A stretch of 64,000 nt of DNA from G965230065 sp965230065 (GTDB lineage: Bacteria > Bacteroidota > Bacteroidia > Cytophagales > Cyclobacteriaceae), in contig OZ245942.1 of the NCBI GenBank assembly GCA_965230065.1, forward strand, positions 2,418,001 to 2,482,000, given 5' to 3'. Below, in pieces: positions 27,365 through 36,498 of this stretch. The stretch's first letter is position 1, and each line of letters opens with the position of its first letter. The translations under genes were made by a program, and so were the position numbers. Under the pieces are notes generated by a model that was given only the letters and a program-made list of their open reading frames with translations, did not search any database and was not told the origin of the DNA.

Positions 27365-28612
27365 ATGGAAAATAAAGAATACGAATTACACACCTTACCC
27401 AACGGTATCCGGATTGTACACAAGCAGGTGCCTTATACCAAAATTGTCCACTGTGGTTTTGTGCTGGACATTGGCAGCCGCGACGAGCAGCCCCACCAGC
27501 ATGGCATTGCTCACTTTTGGGAGCACATGGCCTTCAAGGGCACCAAAAAACGGAAAGCCTTTCACATCATCAACCGCCTGGATTCTGTTGGGGGTGAACT
27601 GAATGCCTATACCACCAAAGAGAAAATCTGCTTTTATGCTTCGGTGCTGGACACTCATTTCAATAGCGCCCTGGAACTGCTGGCCGATATTACGTTCGAT
27701 TCGGTATTTCCTGAAAAACAAATAGAAAGGGAGCGCAACGTGATTTTGGAAGAAATGTCCATGTATTACGATGCGCCGGAGGAAGCGTTGCAGGATGAGT
27801 TTGACGGAGTGATTTTTGAAAACCATCCTTTGGGCCGCAACATTCTGGGCACGCGCGACAGCATTGGCACTTTTCACCGAAACGATTTTCAGCAATTCAT
27901 CCGAGAACATATGGATACCAGCCGGTTGATATTTACCTGTGTGGGCAATATGCCCATGAAAAAAGTCATTAAACAGGCCGAAAAATATTTGCGCGACATT
28001 CCGGCCATCAGTATTGAAGAAGAAAGACAGCCTTTCCTGGGCTACCAGCCCCGGCAGCAAACGCAGGAGCGCCATCTCACACAAGCCCAATGCGCCATCG
28101 GTCGTGATGCTTTTTCGCTGCATGATGAGCGCCGCCTTCCTTTTTTGATGCTCACCAATATTTTGGGTGGCCCGGCCATGAATTCACGCCTCAACCTGAC
28201 TTTGCGGGAAAAATACGGGCTGGTGTATAACATCGAAGCCGATTACAGCGGTTATACCGATACAGGAATGTTCGGTATTTACTTTGGCACCGACCCGCGG
28301 CAGTTGAAAAAAAGCATTGGATATGTATTGAAAGAACTGAAACTGTTGCAAAACAAGCCTTTGGGCAGTATCCAACTGCACCGGGCCAAAGAGCAGCTGA
28401 TGGGACAAATTGCCATGGGCAGCGAAAACAACCAGGGCCGCATGCTCGTCATGGGCAAGAACCTACTGGATGAACGGGAGCTGGAAAGCCTGGACGCCAT
28501 CTACCAAAAAATCAACCAAGTAAAAGCCATTGAACTGCAAGGGCTGGCACAGGAAATGTTTGACGAAAGTAAGTTGAGCATTTTGTCTTTTGTGCCGAAG
28601 AAGGGAAGGTAG
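27365..28612 (+). CDS. M16 family (insulinase-like) zinc peptidase
   Basis: A 415-residue metallopeptidase. The inverted zinc motif HFWEH lies near residues 49-53, and the downstream Glu of the metal site is in the ERERNVILEE stretch. The C-terminal half carries the second M16 subdomain with GLVYNIEADYSGYTDTG and LGGPAMNSRLNLTLREKYG. The single-chain length of about 410-420 matches the processing-peptidase-like bacterial members. No signal peptide is seen, so it probably digests peptides in the cytoplasm. Confidence 0.9.
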   Translation: MENKEYELHTLPNGIRIVHKQVPYTKIVHCGFVLDIGSRDEQPHQHGIAHFWEHMAFKGTKKRKAFHIINRLDSVGGELNAYTTKEKICFYASVLDTHFNSALELLADITFDSVFPEKQIERERNVILEEMSMYYDAPEEALQDEFDGVIFENHPLGRNILGTRDSIGTFHRNDFQQFIREHMDTSRLIFTCVGNMPMKKVIKQAEKYLRDIPAISIEEERQPFLGYQPRQQTQERHLTQAQCAIGRDAFSLHDERRLPFLMLTNILGGPAMNSRLNLTLREKYGLVYNIEADYSGYTDTGMFGIYFGTDPRQLKKSIGYVLKELKLLQNKPLGSIQLHRAKEQLMGQIAMGSENNQGRMLVMGKNLLDERELESLDAIYQKINQVKAIELQGLAQEMFDESKLSILSFVPKKGR

Positions 28613-28620
28613 TTTTTTGT

Positions 28621-28671
28621 TTTTGGTCTGTAGTTTGACGTTGTTTTTTTTCCGTCTTCCGTCTTTCGTCT
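28621..28671. repeat. Low-complexity 7-base-rhythm repeat between convergent genes
   Basis: Units such as TTTTGGT, CTGTAGT, TTGACGT, then TTTCCGT, CTTCCGT and CTTTCGT follow the M16 stop codon. They fill the gap up to the fasciclin gene. Confidence 0.45.
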
Positions 28672-29217
28672 CTAATCCCCTGGTGGCATCAACACCTTGT
28701 CAATGATATGCACAATGCCATTGCGGGCCTGCAGGTTGGGGCGCACCAGGTGGGCGCCGTTCACCATCCAGCCCCACTGTGAAGTAGAGACAGCTATCTG
28801 GTCGCCTTCCTGCGTAGTAATTTTCATGCCTTCGGCCAACGAATCGGCAGGCATAAAGCCGGGGATGAGGTGATAACGCAGGAGTTCTATCAGCAGGTGC
28901 TTTTGTTCTGGTTTCATCAATTCCTGATAGGTGGTGCCAGACAGCATTTCAAAAGCTTCATCTGTGGGGGCAAGCAATGTGAAAGGCCCATCTTCCATAA
29001 ACTCATTTTTTAAACCAGCCACCTTGATGGCATGGGTTAACTTGTGGAATGAGCCGGTGGCTTTGGTTACGCCCACGATGCTATGTCTTCCAAAATCATC
29101 TTCTTCAGCAATGCCCGAACTTTCAAATTCTTGCGAACTGCCCGGCCTGCGACAACTCATCATGCAAATCATACAGAAGAGTATCACATAAAAAGTGTGC
29201 AAATACATTCTACACAT
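28672..29217 (-). CDS. Fasciclin (FAS1) domain lipoprotein
   Basis: A 181-residue lipoprotein. The signal peptide is FYVILFCMICMMSC, with the lipid-bearing Cys near residue 22. One FAS1 domain follows (about 50-178): FMEDGPFTLLAPTDEAFEML is the conserved H1 region, LLIELLRYHLIPG the H2-like region, and ARNGIVHIIDKVLMPP the closing strand. FAS1 domains mediate adhesion or binding. Its start is 15 bases after the end of the beta-barrel gene on the same strand, so the two are likely co-transcribed. Confidence 0.88.
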   Translation of the reverse strand: MCRMYLHTFYVILFCMICMMSCRRPGSSQEFESSGIAEEDDFGRHSIVGVTKATGSFHKLTHAIKVAGLKNEFMEDGPFTLLAPTDEAFEMLSGTTYQELMKPEQKHLLIELLRYHLIPGFMPADSLAEGMKITTQEGDQIAVSTSQWGWMVNGAHLVRPNLQARNGIVHIIDKVLMPPGD

Positions 29218-29232
29218 GGTCTTGTAACTATC

Positions 29233-29925
29233 TTATCGTTTTTCAGTTTTTTGCGTCGGCATTGGCCGTCCGCCACCGCGGTTAAACATATACAAATAAC
29301 CGAGGGTAATCACAGTGGTTTGGTTTTGTACCCTCGTAGGAATGGGCGTAATATCTTTTTCAAGAATACTGGCAATGCCAAAATTGTACGCGCCTTCTAT
29401 GTGAAACATCCCGATGTTGGTGACTATTTCAATACCCAGTCCACCGCGTATGCCAAAGTCCAGCGTATTATCGCGCCCTTCCACGTAGCGAAAAGTAATT
29501 TCATCATCATCAAAAACACCTCCTCTTTCTTCTTCGCTGGAAATTAAAAAACCAAGGTACGGGCCGGCATTCAAAAAATACCGTACTGTTTTTTTGCCAA
29601 TATAAGCATGTCCCAGTATCGGAATATCGATATATGAGAGGCGGGTGGTAAAAATATCAGCTTCGTTGCCAAACGTCTCTATCCATCCTTTTTCAACATA
29701 ATTCACTTCCCATTGCAATCCAAAATGAGGGTGGGTGATGTATTGCATCACCAATCCAAATGCCTGCCCCCTCAATAGTCCATCGTTTACTTCCCTGGGG
29801 GTAAATACATCGGTAGAGTAAATAAAAGAGAGGCTGTTGCCGTACTTAGCCCCCACACTGAACTGCGCAAAAGCAAAAGTGCTGCAAAAAATAAATACAA
29901 CCGTGATGTATAGTTTTTTATTCAC
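29233..29925 (-). CDS. Outer-membrane beta-barrel protein (PorT-like family)
   Basis: A 230-residue protein with a signal peptide (LYITVVFIFCSTFAFAQ) and alternating strands typical of the eight-stranded beta-barrel family: FSVGAKYGNSLSF, FGLQWEVNYVEKGW, YIDIPILGHAYIG and TVITLGYLYMF. It would sit in the outer membrane. The ligand or role is not known. It lies between ApbE and the fasciclin lipoprotein, all on the minus strand with short gaps. Confidence 0.85.
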   Translation of the reverse strand: MNKKLYITVVFIFCSTFAFAQFSVGAKYGNSLSFIYSTDVFTPREVNDGLLRGQAFGLVMQYITHPHFGLQWEVNYVEKGWIETFGNEADIFTTRLSYIDIPILGHAYIGKKTVRYFLNAGPYLGFLISSEEERGGVFDDDEITFRYVEGRDNTLDFGIRGGLGIEIVTNIGMFHIEGAYNFGIASILEKDITPIPTRVQNQTTVITLGYLYMFNRGGGRPMPTQKTEKR

Positions 29926-29948
29926 TCCTTTAAAAAATCAAAAATTGC

Positions 29949-30959
29949 TTATAATTCAGTAATAGCATCGGCAATGCCCCGGGTGCGAAAAGTAGACAGC
30001 CCACCGTTTCCATCATCAAATATCAAATAGGCATCCAGGTTTTCCTCCTGTTTTAGTATTTTTTTACTTTCTGCCAATCCCAATACCATAAAGGCCGTAG
30101 CAAAAGCGTCGGCTGTCATGCAATTGTTGGCAAATACCGTAGCACTTAGTAAAGTGTGTTCAACGGGATAGCCGGTTTTTGGGTTGATGGTATGGGCGTA
30201 TTTTTTCCCGTTTTTAACGTAATAATTGCGGTAATTACCCGAGGTAGCCAACGCCCTGTCTTTTACTGCCACCGTTGCCGTCATCTCCCCTTCATCCACC
30301 GGGTTGTCAATACCAATGCGCCAGGGCTTACCATATTGGTTCACGCCCAGGCAGCGTACTTCCCCCCCTATTTCTACCATCATATTTTGAATGCCTTTTT
30401 GTTGCAAATATTCCGTTACCACATCAATGCCATACCCTTTGGCAATGGCAGAAAAATCTAATTTTATATGTGGCTGGTCTTTCTTTACATGATTTTCAGT
30501 AAATTGAATATGCTGAAAACCGGTTAATTGCAGTAAAGAATCTACTTGCAGGCTGTCGGGTAATTGCCCGCCTTTCGGGCCGAAGCCCCAGGCATTGATG
30601 AGCGGGGCCACCGTGGGGTCAAATGCCTCCCTGGTTTTTTCATACACTTCCCGGCTCGTTTGCAATACCGGATAAAAATATGGAAGCGCAAACCGGAATG
30701 AATCCTGTTGGTTAAAAATAGATATTTCCGAGTCGGGCAGATAATGGTTGAGCGATTGGTTAAAAACTTCCAGCAGAGAATCAATGCCCGTCTGGAAATT
30801 ACGTGATTCGGTATCCAGGTACTTAATATTGTAAACCGTACCCATGGTAGCCCCTTGCAGTTCTACCTGCCGCAAGGTTTCTTTTTTGCCTCGTTCCTGC
30901 CACAAAATGTAGCCAAAAACCAGGAGCAACACCAGGGTAAATATTCTGCTTTTGTTCAT
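29949..30959 (-). CDS. apbE: FAD:protein FMN transferase
   Basis: A 336-residue enzyme that attaches FMN to Thr or Ser in flavoproteins such as NqrB/C and RnfG/D. An N-terminal membrane anchor (FTLVLLLVFGYILW) precedes LQGATMGTVYNIKY (about 38-51). Other family marks are AKGYGIDVVTEYL, VEIGGEVRCLG, HTINPKTGYPV and the Mg-binding TADAFATAFMVLG. Length is typical. No nqr or rnf gene is in the window, so the substrate is elsewhere. Confidence 0.93.
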   Translation of the reverse strand: MNKSRIFTLVLLLVFGYILWQERGKKETLRQVELQGATMGTVYNIKYLDTESRNFQTGIDSLLEVFNQSLNHYLPDSEISIFNQQDSFRFALPYFYPVLQTSREVYEKTREAFDPTVAPLINAWGFGPKGGQLPDSLQVDSLLQLTGFQHIQFTENHVKKDQPHIKLDFSAIAKGYGIDVVTEYLQQKGIQNMMVEIGGEVRCLGVNQYGKPWRIGIDNPVDEGEMTATVAVKDRALATSGNYRNYYVKNGKKYAHTINPKTGYPVEHTLLSATVFANNCMTADAFATAFMVLGLAESKKILKQEENLDAYLIFDDGNGGLSTFRTRGIADAITEL

Positions 30960-31073
30960 GAAAGACAGTGTTTGTCCGCAAATTAAACGTTATTTACAAA
31001 AATTGTTTTTAATGTGTAAATTAGTATTGAACTAAGCGGAAATTTCTAAGAGAAGTTTGAAAACAGCTATATC

Positions 31074-32102
31074 ATGCGAGAAGATTATTTACAGGGTGAT
31101 GCAGATGATTTGAACCCCATAGAGCGGGAAATAGAAAAAGTATTGCGCCCCCTCACTTTTGAGGATTTTACCGGACAACAAAAGATCATTGACAATATCA
31201 AGGTGTTCGTACTGGCGGCCAAACAGCGGGAAGAGCAACTGGACCACGTACTGCTGCACGGCCCCCCCGGACTGGGAAAAACCACCCTTTCGCACATTAT
31301 TGCTAATGAACTGGACGCGAACATTAAAGTAACCTCCGGCCCGGTGATGGACAAGCCCAGCGACCTGGCAGGCATCCTCACCAACATGGAAGACGGCAAT
31401 GTGCTTTTTATAGATGAAATCCACCGCCTGAACCCAATTGTGGAAGAATACCTGTATTCGGCCATGGAAGATTTCAAAATTGACATCATGCTGGACTCCG
31501 GCCCCAATGCCCGCACGGTGCAGATAAAGCTCAATCCGTTTACACTGGTGGGCGCTACCACCCGCTCGGGTTTACTCACTTCCCCTTTGCGTTCCCGTTT
31601 TGGCATTACGGCCCGCCTGGAATATTACGATGCTGATTTGCTCACCACCATTGTGCAACGTTCGGCAGACATCCTGAACATCCCGATTGATGATTCGGCG
31701 GCTTATGAAATTGCCCGCCGCAGCCGGGGTACGCCACGGATTGCCAACAATTTGCTGCGCCGCACCCGCGATTTCGCGCAAATCAAAGGGGATGGGGTGA
31801 TTACCCAGGAAATCGCTGAAATTTCGCTCAAAGCCCTGGATGTAGACGAAAGTGGATTAGACGATATGGACAACCGCATTCTTTCTACCATCATCGACAA
31901 ATTCAAGGGAGGGCCGGTGGGGCTTACCACCATCGCTACTGCCTGCGGGGAAGAAGCCGAAACCATAGAAGAAGTATACGAACCTTTCCTCATCAAAGAA
32001 GGCTACATCAAACGCACACCCCGGGGCCGGGAGGCGACTGAAAAGGCATACAAACACCTCAACCTGGTGCCCTCTAACCGGGCAAGGGGGTTGTTTGATT
32101 GA
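31074..32102 (+). CDS. ruvB: Holliday junction branch migration helicase RuvB
   Basis: A 342-residue AAA+ motor that drives branch migration with RuvA during recombination. Walker A is GPPGLGKTTLSH (near 62-73), Walker B is LFIDEIHRL (near 111), sensor 1 is VGATTRSG and the arginine finger lies in SPLRSRFG. The C-terminal winged helix ends RTPRGREATEKAYKHL. Length and order are standard. ruvA is not nearby, and apbE runs away from it on the other strand. Confidence 0.97.
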   Translation: MREDYLQGDADDLNPIEREIEKVLRPLTFEDFTGQQKIIDNIKVFVLAAKQREEQLDHVLLHGPPGLGKTTLSHIIANELDANIKVTSGPVMDKPSDLAGILTNMEDGNVLFIDEIHRLNPIVEEYLYSAMEDFKIDIMLDSGPNARTVQIKLNPFTLVGATTRSGLLTSPLRSRFGITARLEYYDADLLTTIVQRSADILNIPIDDSAAYEIARRSRGTPRIANNLLRRTRDFAQIKGDGVITQEIAEISLKALDVDESGLDDMDNRILSTIIDKFKGGPVGLTTIATACGEEAETIEEVYEPFLIKEGYIKRTPRGREATEKAYKHLNLVPSNRARGLFD

Positions 32103-32264
32103 TTAAATGGTTAACTGTACCCATGCTCTGTGCAGAACATTTTGAAAATGCTTTTTAACCGTTCTGTGTGCCACAGACCGGGGGGTTAGGTTGTTTGATT
32201 AGAGAAGAATCGTGAAATTGTAATCGCTTCGATTCAGGCTTAGTTGTATTCCTTAAAATATAAA

Positions 32265-32945
32265 ATGCTGCAAAAAAATGTAATCCCGAAAATCATAATT
32301 ATTGCGGGCTTTCTAATATCTATTAATCTCTATTGGGTTATTATTGGAGGCCCAATCTGCTTAATTGGAATTCTTTATTTTCTTTTTCAAAAACGCCCGG
32401 TCATCTCCAAGGTAATATGGACTCTTTGGCCTCCATTATTAGTCTATCCTGCTTTTGTGGTATTTTTATACATTAGTGGTGCGATCGGAACTGCGGTTGC
32501 CCAAAAACTTGAATTTCGTTTTCCACACAACTTTAGAGGAACATCTGTAATTATTTCAAACATGCACTGCGGACAAGGTTTTATAATTAAAAATGACCGA
32601 GAAGTTTTGAACATACCTGAGAATGGAATCCTTTTTTATAAAGGAGACATTGAACATGGATATATTAACCATATTTATACTACTTACAATGAAAAAGGGG
32701 AATTGATAGAACTGCCTGAATTACACATTCAAGACTTTAATAACTCAGAGCCAAATCCTGACAGTACAAAGCTTGGCGTTTTCTATAGCTGCCGTCCAAT
32801 TATGTCACAAGAACTTCCACAGGATAGTCATAAACTTTCATATACACTTTCAACTTATAAGGAAATTGACCAGTATCATGAATTTCAATATGGCAGAAAA
32901 TTGGATGAATTAATTGATAGTTTAGTCATAAACTGTAAAAACTAA
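32265..32945 (+). CDS. Hypothetical membrane-anchored protein
   Basis: A 226-residue protein from the ATG at 32265; the frame runs back to a TTG at 32244. The N-terminus has two or three hydrophobic helices (IIIIAGFLISINLYWVIIGG and VIWTLWPPLLVYPAFVVFLY), followed by a soluble domain of about 150 residues (FRGTSVIISNMHCGQGFIIK to YGRKLDELIDSLV). I do not recognise the family. The A/T-rich codons differ slightly from the flanking ruvB gene, which could reflect weaker expression or transfer. Confidence 0.7.
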   Translation: MLQKNVIPKIIIIAGFLISINLYWVIIGGPICLIGILYFLFQKRPVISKVIWTLWPPLLVYPAFVVFLYISGAIGTAVAQKLEFRFPHNFRGTSVIISNMHCGQGFIIKNDREVLNIPENGILFYKGDIEHGYINHIYTTYNEKGELIELPELHIQDFNNSEPNPDSTKLGVFYSCRPIMSQELPQDSHKLSYTLSTYKEIDQYHEFQYGRKLDELIDSLVINCKN

Positions 32946-33032
32946 ATCCAACCTCGTTTAAAAACGAATAAATAAAAAAATAGCACCTTGATTATTACCC
33001 ACCTGAACAACTCATTCTTGTACGTGCAAGCT

Positions 33033-33509
33033 ATGAAAGTAACCTTACCTCTTTTCTTCTTCTTCCTGTTATTTCCTGCATTCGGCCAAACTCATTTAGC
33101 CATTAAGAAACCATCAGGAAAGAAAAAAGAAGAATTTTTTATAGGCGGTTGGTTGATTTACAAGCTAAAAAACGATGATAAAATCCAAAGAGACGTTATT
33201 CATGGGTTTGATGTAGAACAGGGAGAAGTAGTTTTCGAGTATATATCTGTTCCCTTAAAGGATATTGAGTGGGTATACAGCCAAAAGGAACACCGAAATA
33301 CTTACCAAACCAAATTGATAGCAGCAGGGGTGTTGTTTCCTATCATCGACCAGTTCAACAACATGGTTATCGCTAAAAATGATTTCAGATGGAGCCAGGG
33401 CGTACTGATCACCTCCGGAGGTTTGATATTAACGGGACTGAGTATTAATCTGTTGAGAAGAAAGAAATACCGCCTAAAAAACAGGTTCAGGCTCTTGTTT
33501 GTGTTTTGA
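33033..33509 (+). CDS. Hypothetical secreted protein with a C-terminal membrane segment
   Basis: A 158-residue protein from the ATG at 33033, which begins a clear signal peptide (KVTLPLFFFFLLFPAFGQ); an upstream ATT start at 32988 would spoil it. A small strand-rich domain follows (IGGWLIYKLKNDDKIQRD). A hydrophobic segment (SQGVLITSGGLILTGLSINLL) leads into a very basic tail (RRKKYRLKNRFR). No known family is recognised. A possible stem (TTGTCCTG/CAGGACAA, 33552-33593) lies in the downstream gap. Confidence 0.65.
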   Translation: MKVTLPLFFFFLLFPAFGQTHLAIKKPSGKKKEEFFIGGWLIYKLKNDDKIQRDVIHGFDVEQGEVVFEYISVPLKDIEWVYSQKEHRNTYQTKLIAAGVLFPIIDQFNNMVIAKNDFRWSQGVLITSGGLILTGLSINLLRRKKYRLKNRFRLLFVF

Positions 33510-33620
33510 AGGGTATGTGAGCAGGGAAGTTTAATCTTGAAAAAATACTTTTTGTCCTGATAAGGCTTCCTACAAAAAACCTCACCAGGACAACAGGTTA
33601 TCTTTCTTCTCTCATTTTCA

Positions 33621-36137
33621 CTATTGCGACATAGGCTGGCTATTGTCGCTTCCTTCTTTCAGGTCATTGTTTTGGATAGATTTTCTCTTTCTGGACTGTG
33701 GGTTTGCATCCAGTTTTCCAATCTGATAACTGAAGTTGATTTTAAAGCTCATGTTATTCATGATATTGGTACTGTTTTGAACAATTGTGGGGGAAACCAC
33801 TTCAGAGCGGATTTTGAAGTTCTGGGTTAAAAAGTTGTCAGCCCCGATCCCAATACTTCCTTTTTTATTGTTGAAGTCTTTTTTGATGTTCAAACTGTAA
33901 AAGGCAAAACTTCCCTGATAACCCTGTAATTGTACCTGACGCCCCCGGGCAAAAGCAAAGAACTGTAGCCCCCAGGTGTCGGCAAACTGATAATTGCCAA
34001 ACATCCGGCCACTGATTACCCATCCTTCGTTGCTGGCATTGTAAAGGGGATTGGGATCATTGTTATCCAAAACAGCATAATAGGTATCAATGCCTCCGTT
34101 CAGAGTAAACTTCTTGGAAATATCAATGTTGGTGAAAATGCTGAAACCATACGCATCTTCTTTTCCGATATTTTCATACGTAGTGAAAATAGTATCCTGC
34201 CCCAATACGCTGCGAATGGGCTGGATGGCCCCGGTGGTATTGCGCACAAAGCCTGAAAAACTTAGCATTGATTTTTTCAAAAATGTACTATATGATACTT
34301 CATAGTTGTTGGTATACTCCGGTGCCAAGTCAGGATTGCCTTGCGTGATATTCAAAGGGTTGGCAGCCTGAATGTTCGGGTTCAAAAACTGTAAAGAAGG
34401 CCGTTGGATACGGCGGTTATAGGCTACTTTTATCATATTCCCGTTTTTCAGCTTTCTGGAAAGGTTTACGCTGGGCACCAGTACACCATACGAGGGAATG
34501 TCTACTTCCTGTTCGTCCTGAAAGTTGGCATCTATGGTAGTGTATTCGTAACGGGCTCCGGCTTTCAGGCTGTAATTTTTCAGAAAGTTGAGGGTATAAG
34601 ACAAGTAACCGGCCGTGATATTTTGCTGATAATTGAATACGTTGGTGAATTGTCCATTCTCTACAGGAGTATACGTCCCATCTTCATCACTTAAAAAGTA
34701 CTGGTAATCGCTGGATACGGAACGCATGATATTTTTGCCCCCAAATTCTAGCATTTGGGTTTTACCATCCCCGATGGGTGTTTGGTAATCCAATTGTACG
34801 GTTATTTCTTCGTTAAAACTCTGGTTTTCGTTTTTAATACCGTTCAAAAACTCCTCAGGACTTTGCTCTAATACACTATTTACAAAATCGTTGGTGCGGT
34901 TATTACGACTGTAAAGGCCCATGATGCTGAACTCCTGCTGGGGTTTCTCAAAGGTGCGGGTATAGTTCAGATTTACGTCTACCGTACCTGAAAAATCTGT
35001 CATGTTCACCGCTCTGAGGTCGCTGTTCAGTAGCATGTCATTCTGAAAAGTAGTTGTGAACAAATCATCCTGCCAGTTCCGCATATTACGAACGCCATAA
35101 TTCACGTTGGCCGATACCCAGTTGTATTTGTTGATGGTATAATCCCACCCCAAACGATAGCGTCCGAAGAGCATGTTGGTGCGGGTGTCGGCTTCCTGGG
35201 TTGTCATGATTTCACCATCGATATTTTGTACGTATTGGGTATTGATAAAACTGCCATTGATATTGTAGCCTGCCCTGCCAAATCCACCCAGCGAAAAGCC
35301 CATTTTGCCTCTGCGCAGGTTGGCATTCAGCCCTAAATTGGTGCCTCGTGTGCCAACACCTGAATTGATACTGAGGGCAGCTCCCTGGAGGTTGTTTTTC
35401 TTTGTAATGATATTGATAATACCGCCGGTACCTTCTGCATCGTATTTGGCGGAGGGGGAGGTTATTACTTCCACAGATTTTATCTGGTCGGCCGGAATTT
35501 GCTTGAGGGCATCGCCAATGCTGTTGGCTGTGATGGTAGACGGCCTGTTGTCAATCAAAACTTTGATGTTCTGGCTGCCTCGCAGGGTTACGTTTCCATC
35601 CATATCTACGGAAAGTAAAGGCACTCTGCGCAGCACATCGGTGGCATCACCCCCTTTGGTGGTCTGGTCATTTTCGGCATTATAGATGGTACGGTCTACT
35701 TTTTCTTCAATCAAAGCCCTTTGTCCCTGCACTACTACTTCTTCCAGTTGGGTGGTGGCGCTGCCCAGTTCAAGTGTACCCAGGTCAATGTTTTCACCTT
35801 TGTCAGAAATGATAATATCCGTACGTTCCATTGTTTCGTAACCGATGAAGCTGATGGTGACTTTGTACGTACCGACTGCAATATTTTTGATTTTAAACTC
35901 TCCCTTTTCATCGCCCACCGTTCCATCAACGGGCGAATCATTTCCTTCTGAAAAAAGTGCAATGGTGGCGTAAGGAACAGGCTCCTGTGTGGAGGCATCC
36001 TGTATTTTTCCTGAAATCTGTCCTTTTCCCACGGGCATGATTTCTTCAGATTGGGCATCGCTTGAGGGCCTGGGGCCTTGTGCATATACAGTATAAGTGA
36101 AGCTCAACGAGGCAATAAAAATTATTAAAGCTTTCAT
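33621..36137 (-). CDS. TonB-receptor-like outer-membrane beta-barrel protein
   Basis: An 838-residue outer-membrane protein from the ATG at 36137, which starts the signal peptide MKALIIFIASLSFTYTVYAQ; the frame stays open to 36209. A carboxypeptidase-regulatory-like domain (GQISGKIQDASTQEPVPYATI, about 40-125) is followed by a plug (LIEEKVDRTIYNA, RRVPLLSVDMDGNVTLRGS, ITSPSAKYDAEGTGGIINI) and a long barrel of the OMP_b-brl_3 type. No clear TonB box is seen. The gene is divergent from the LytS/LytTR pair. Confidence 0.88.
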   Translation of the reverse strand: MKALIIFIASLSFTYTVYAQGPRPSSDAQSEEIMPVGKGQISGKIQDASTQEPVPYATIALFSEGNDSPVDGTVGDEKGEFKIKNIAVGTYKVTISFIGYETMERTDIIISDKGENIDLGTLELGSATTQLEEVVVQGQRALIEEKVDRTIYNAENDQTTKGGDATDVLRRVPLLSVDMDGNVTLRGSQNIKVLIDNRPSTITANSIGDALKQIPADQIKSVEVITSPSAKYDAEGTGGIINIITKKNNLQGAALSINSGVGTRGTNLGLNANLRRGKMGFSLGGFGRAGYNINGSFINTQYVQNIDGEIMTTQEADTRTNMLFGRYRLGWDYTINKYNWVSANVNYGVRNMRNWQDDLFTTTFQNDMLLNSDLRAVNMTDFSGTVDVNLNYTRTFEKPQQEFSIMGLYSRNNRTNDFVNSVLEQSPEEFLNGIKNENQSFNEEITVQLDYQTPIGDGKTQMLEFGGKNIMRSVSSDYQYFLSDEDGTYTPVENGQFTNVFNYQQNITAGYLSYTLNFLKNYSLKAGARYEYTTIDANFQDEQEVDIPSYGVLVPSVNLSRKLKNGNMIKVAYNRRIQRPSLQFLNPNIQAANPLNITQGNPDLAPEYTNNYEVSYSTFLKKSMLSFSGFVRNTTGAIQPIRSVLGQDTIFTTYENIGKEDAYGFSIFTNIDISKKFTLNGGIDTYYAVLDNNDPNPLYNASNEGWVISGRMFGNYQFADTWGLQFFAFARGRQVQLQGYQGSFAFYSLNIKKDFNNKKGSIGIGADNFLTQNFKIRSEVVSPTIVQNSTNIMNNMSFKINFSYQIGKLDANPQSRKRKSIQNNDLKEGSDNSQPMSQ

Positions 36138-36221
36138 CGGATTGAATTTTATGATGGACATTGGGTTTGTATTATTATTTAAGCCCCTCCAGGTTTTTGA
36201 AATTAACATCGCTATTTTTGA

Positions 36222-36467
36222 ATGAAAGATCCCGAAACCTGGATGAACTGCGATACTTCAAATAACGCCCTGGCTGCATATTGGATGGAAGAAATAGACA
36301 GCAGCCTAACAATCACCGACGGTCATCTTCTTTTGACCGATAAGCGGGGGAAAAACGGGTTTCTCATAAAAAAAGTAGTGTTGATAGATGAAAAGACGCT
36401 GCTGGTCGGCATGTCTGCACTGCTCATAGATTTAGCTGGATGTTTGCCCCGGTTTCCCGTATTTTAG
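36222..36467 (+). CDS. Possible small hypothetical protein, 81 residues
   Basis: An ORF starting MKDPETWMNCDTSNN and ending ALLIDLAGCLPRFPVF. It sits 32 bases before the histidine kinase gene, in the divergent promoter region of the beta-barrel gene. No family is recognised. It could encode a short protein, but it could equally be leader DNA carrying regulatory sites. Confidence 0.35.
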   Translation: MKDPETWMNCDTSNNALAAYWMEEIDSSLTITDGHLLLTDKRGKNGFLIKKVVLIDEKTLLVGMSALLIDLAGCLPRFPVF

Positions 36468-36498
36468 CAGATAAGAAGGATTACTAACCTCGTGTGCT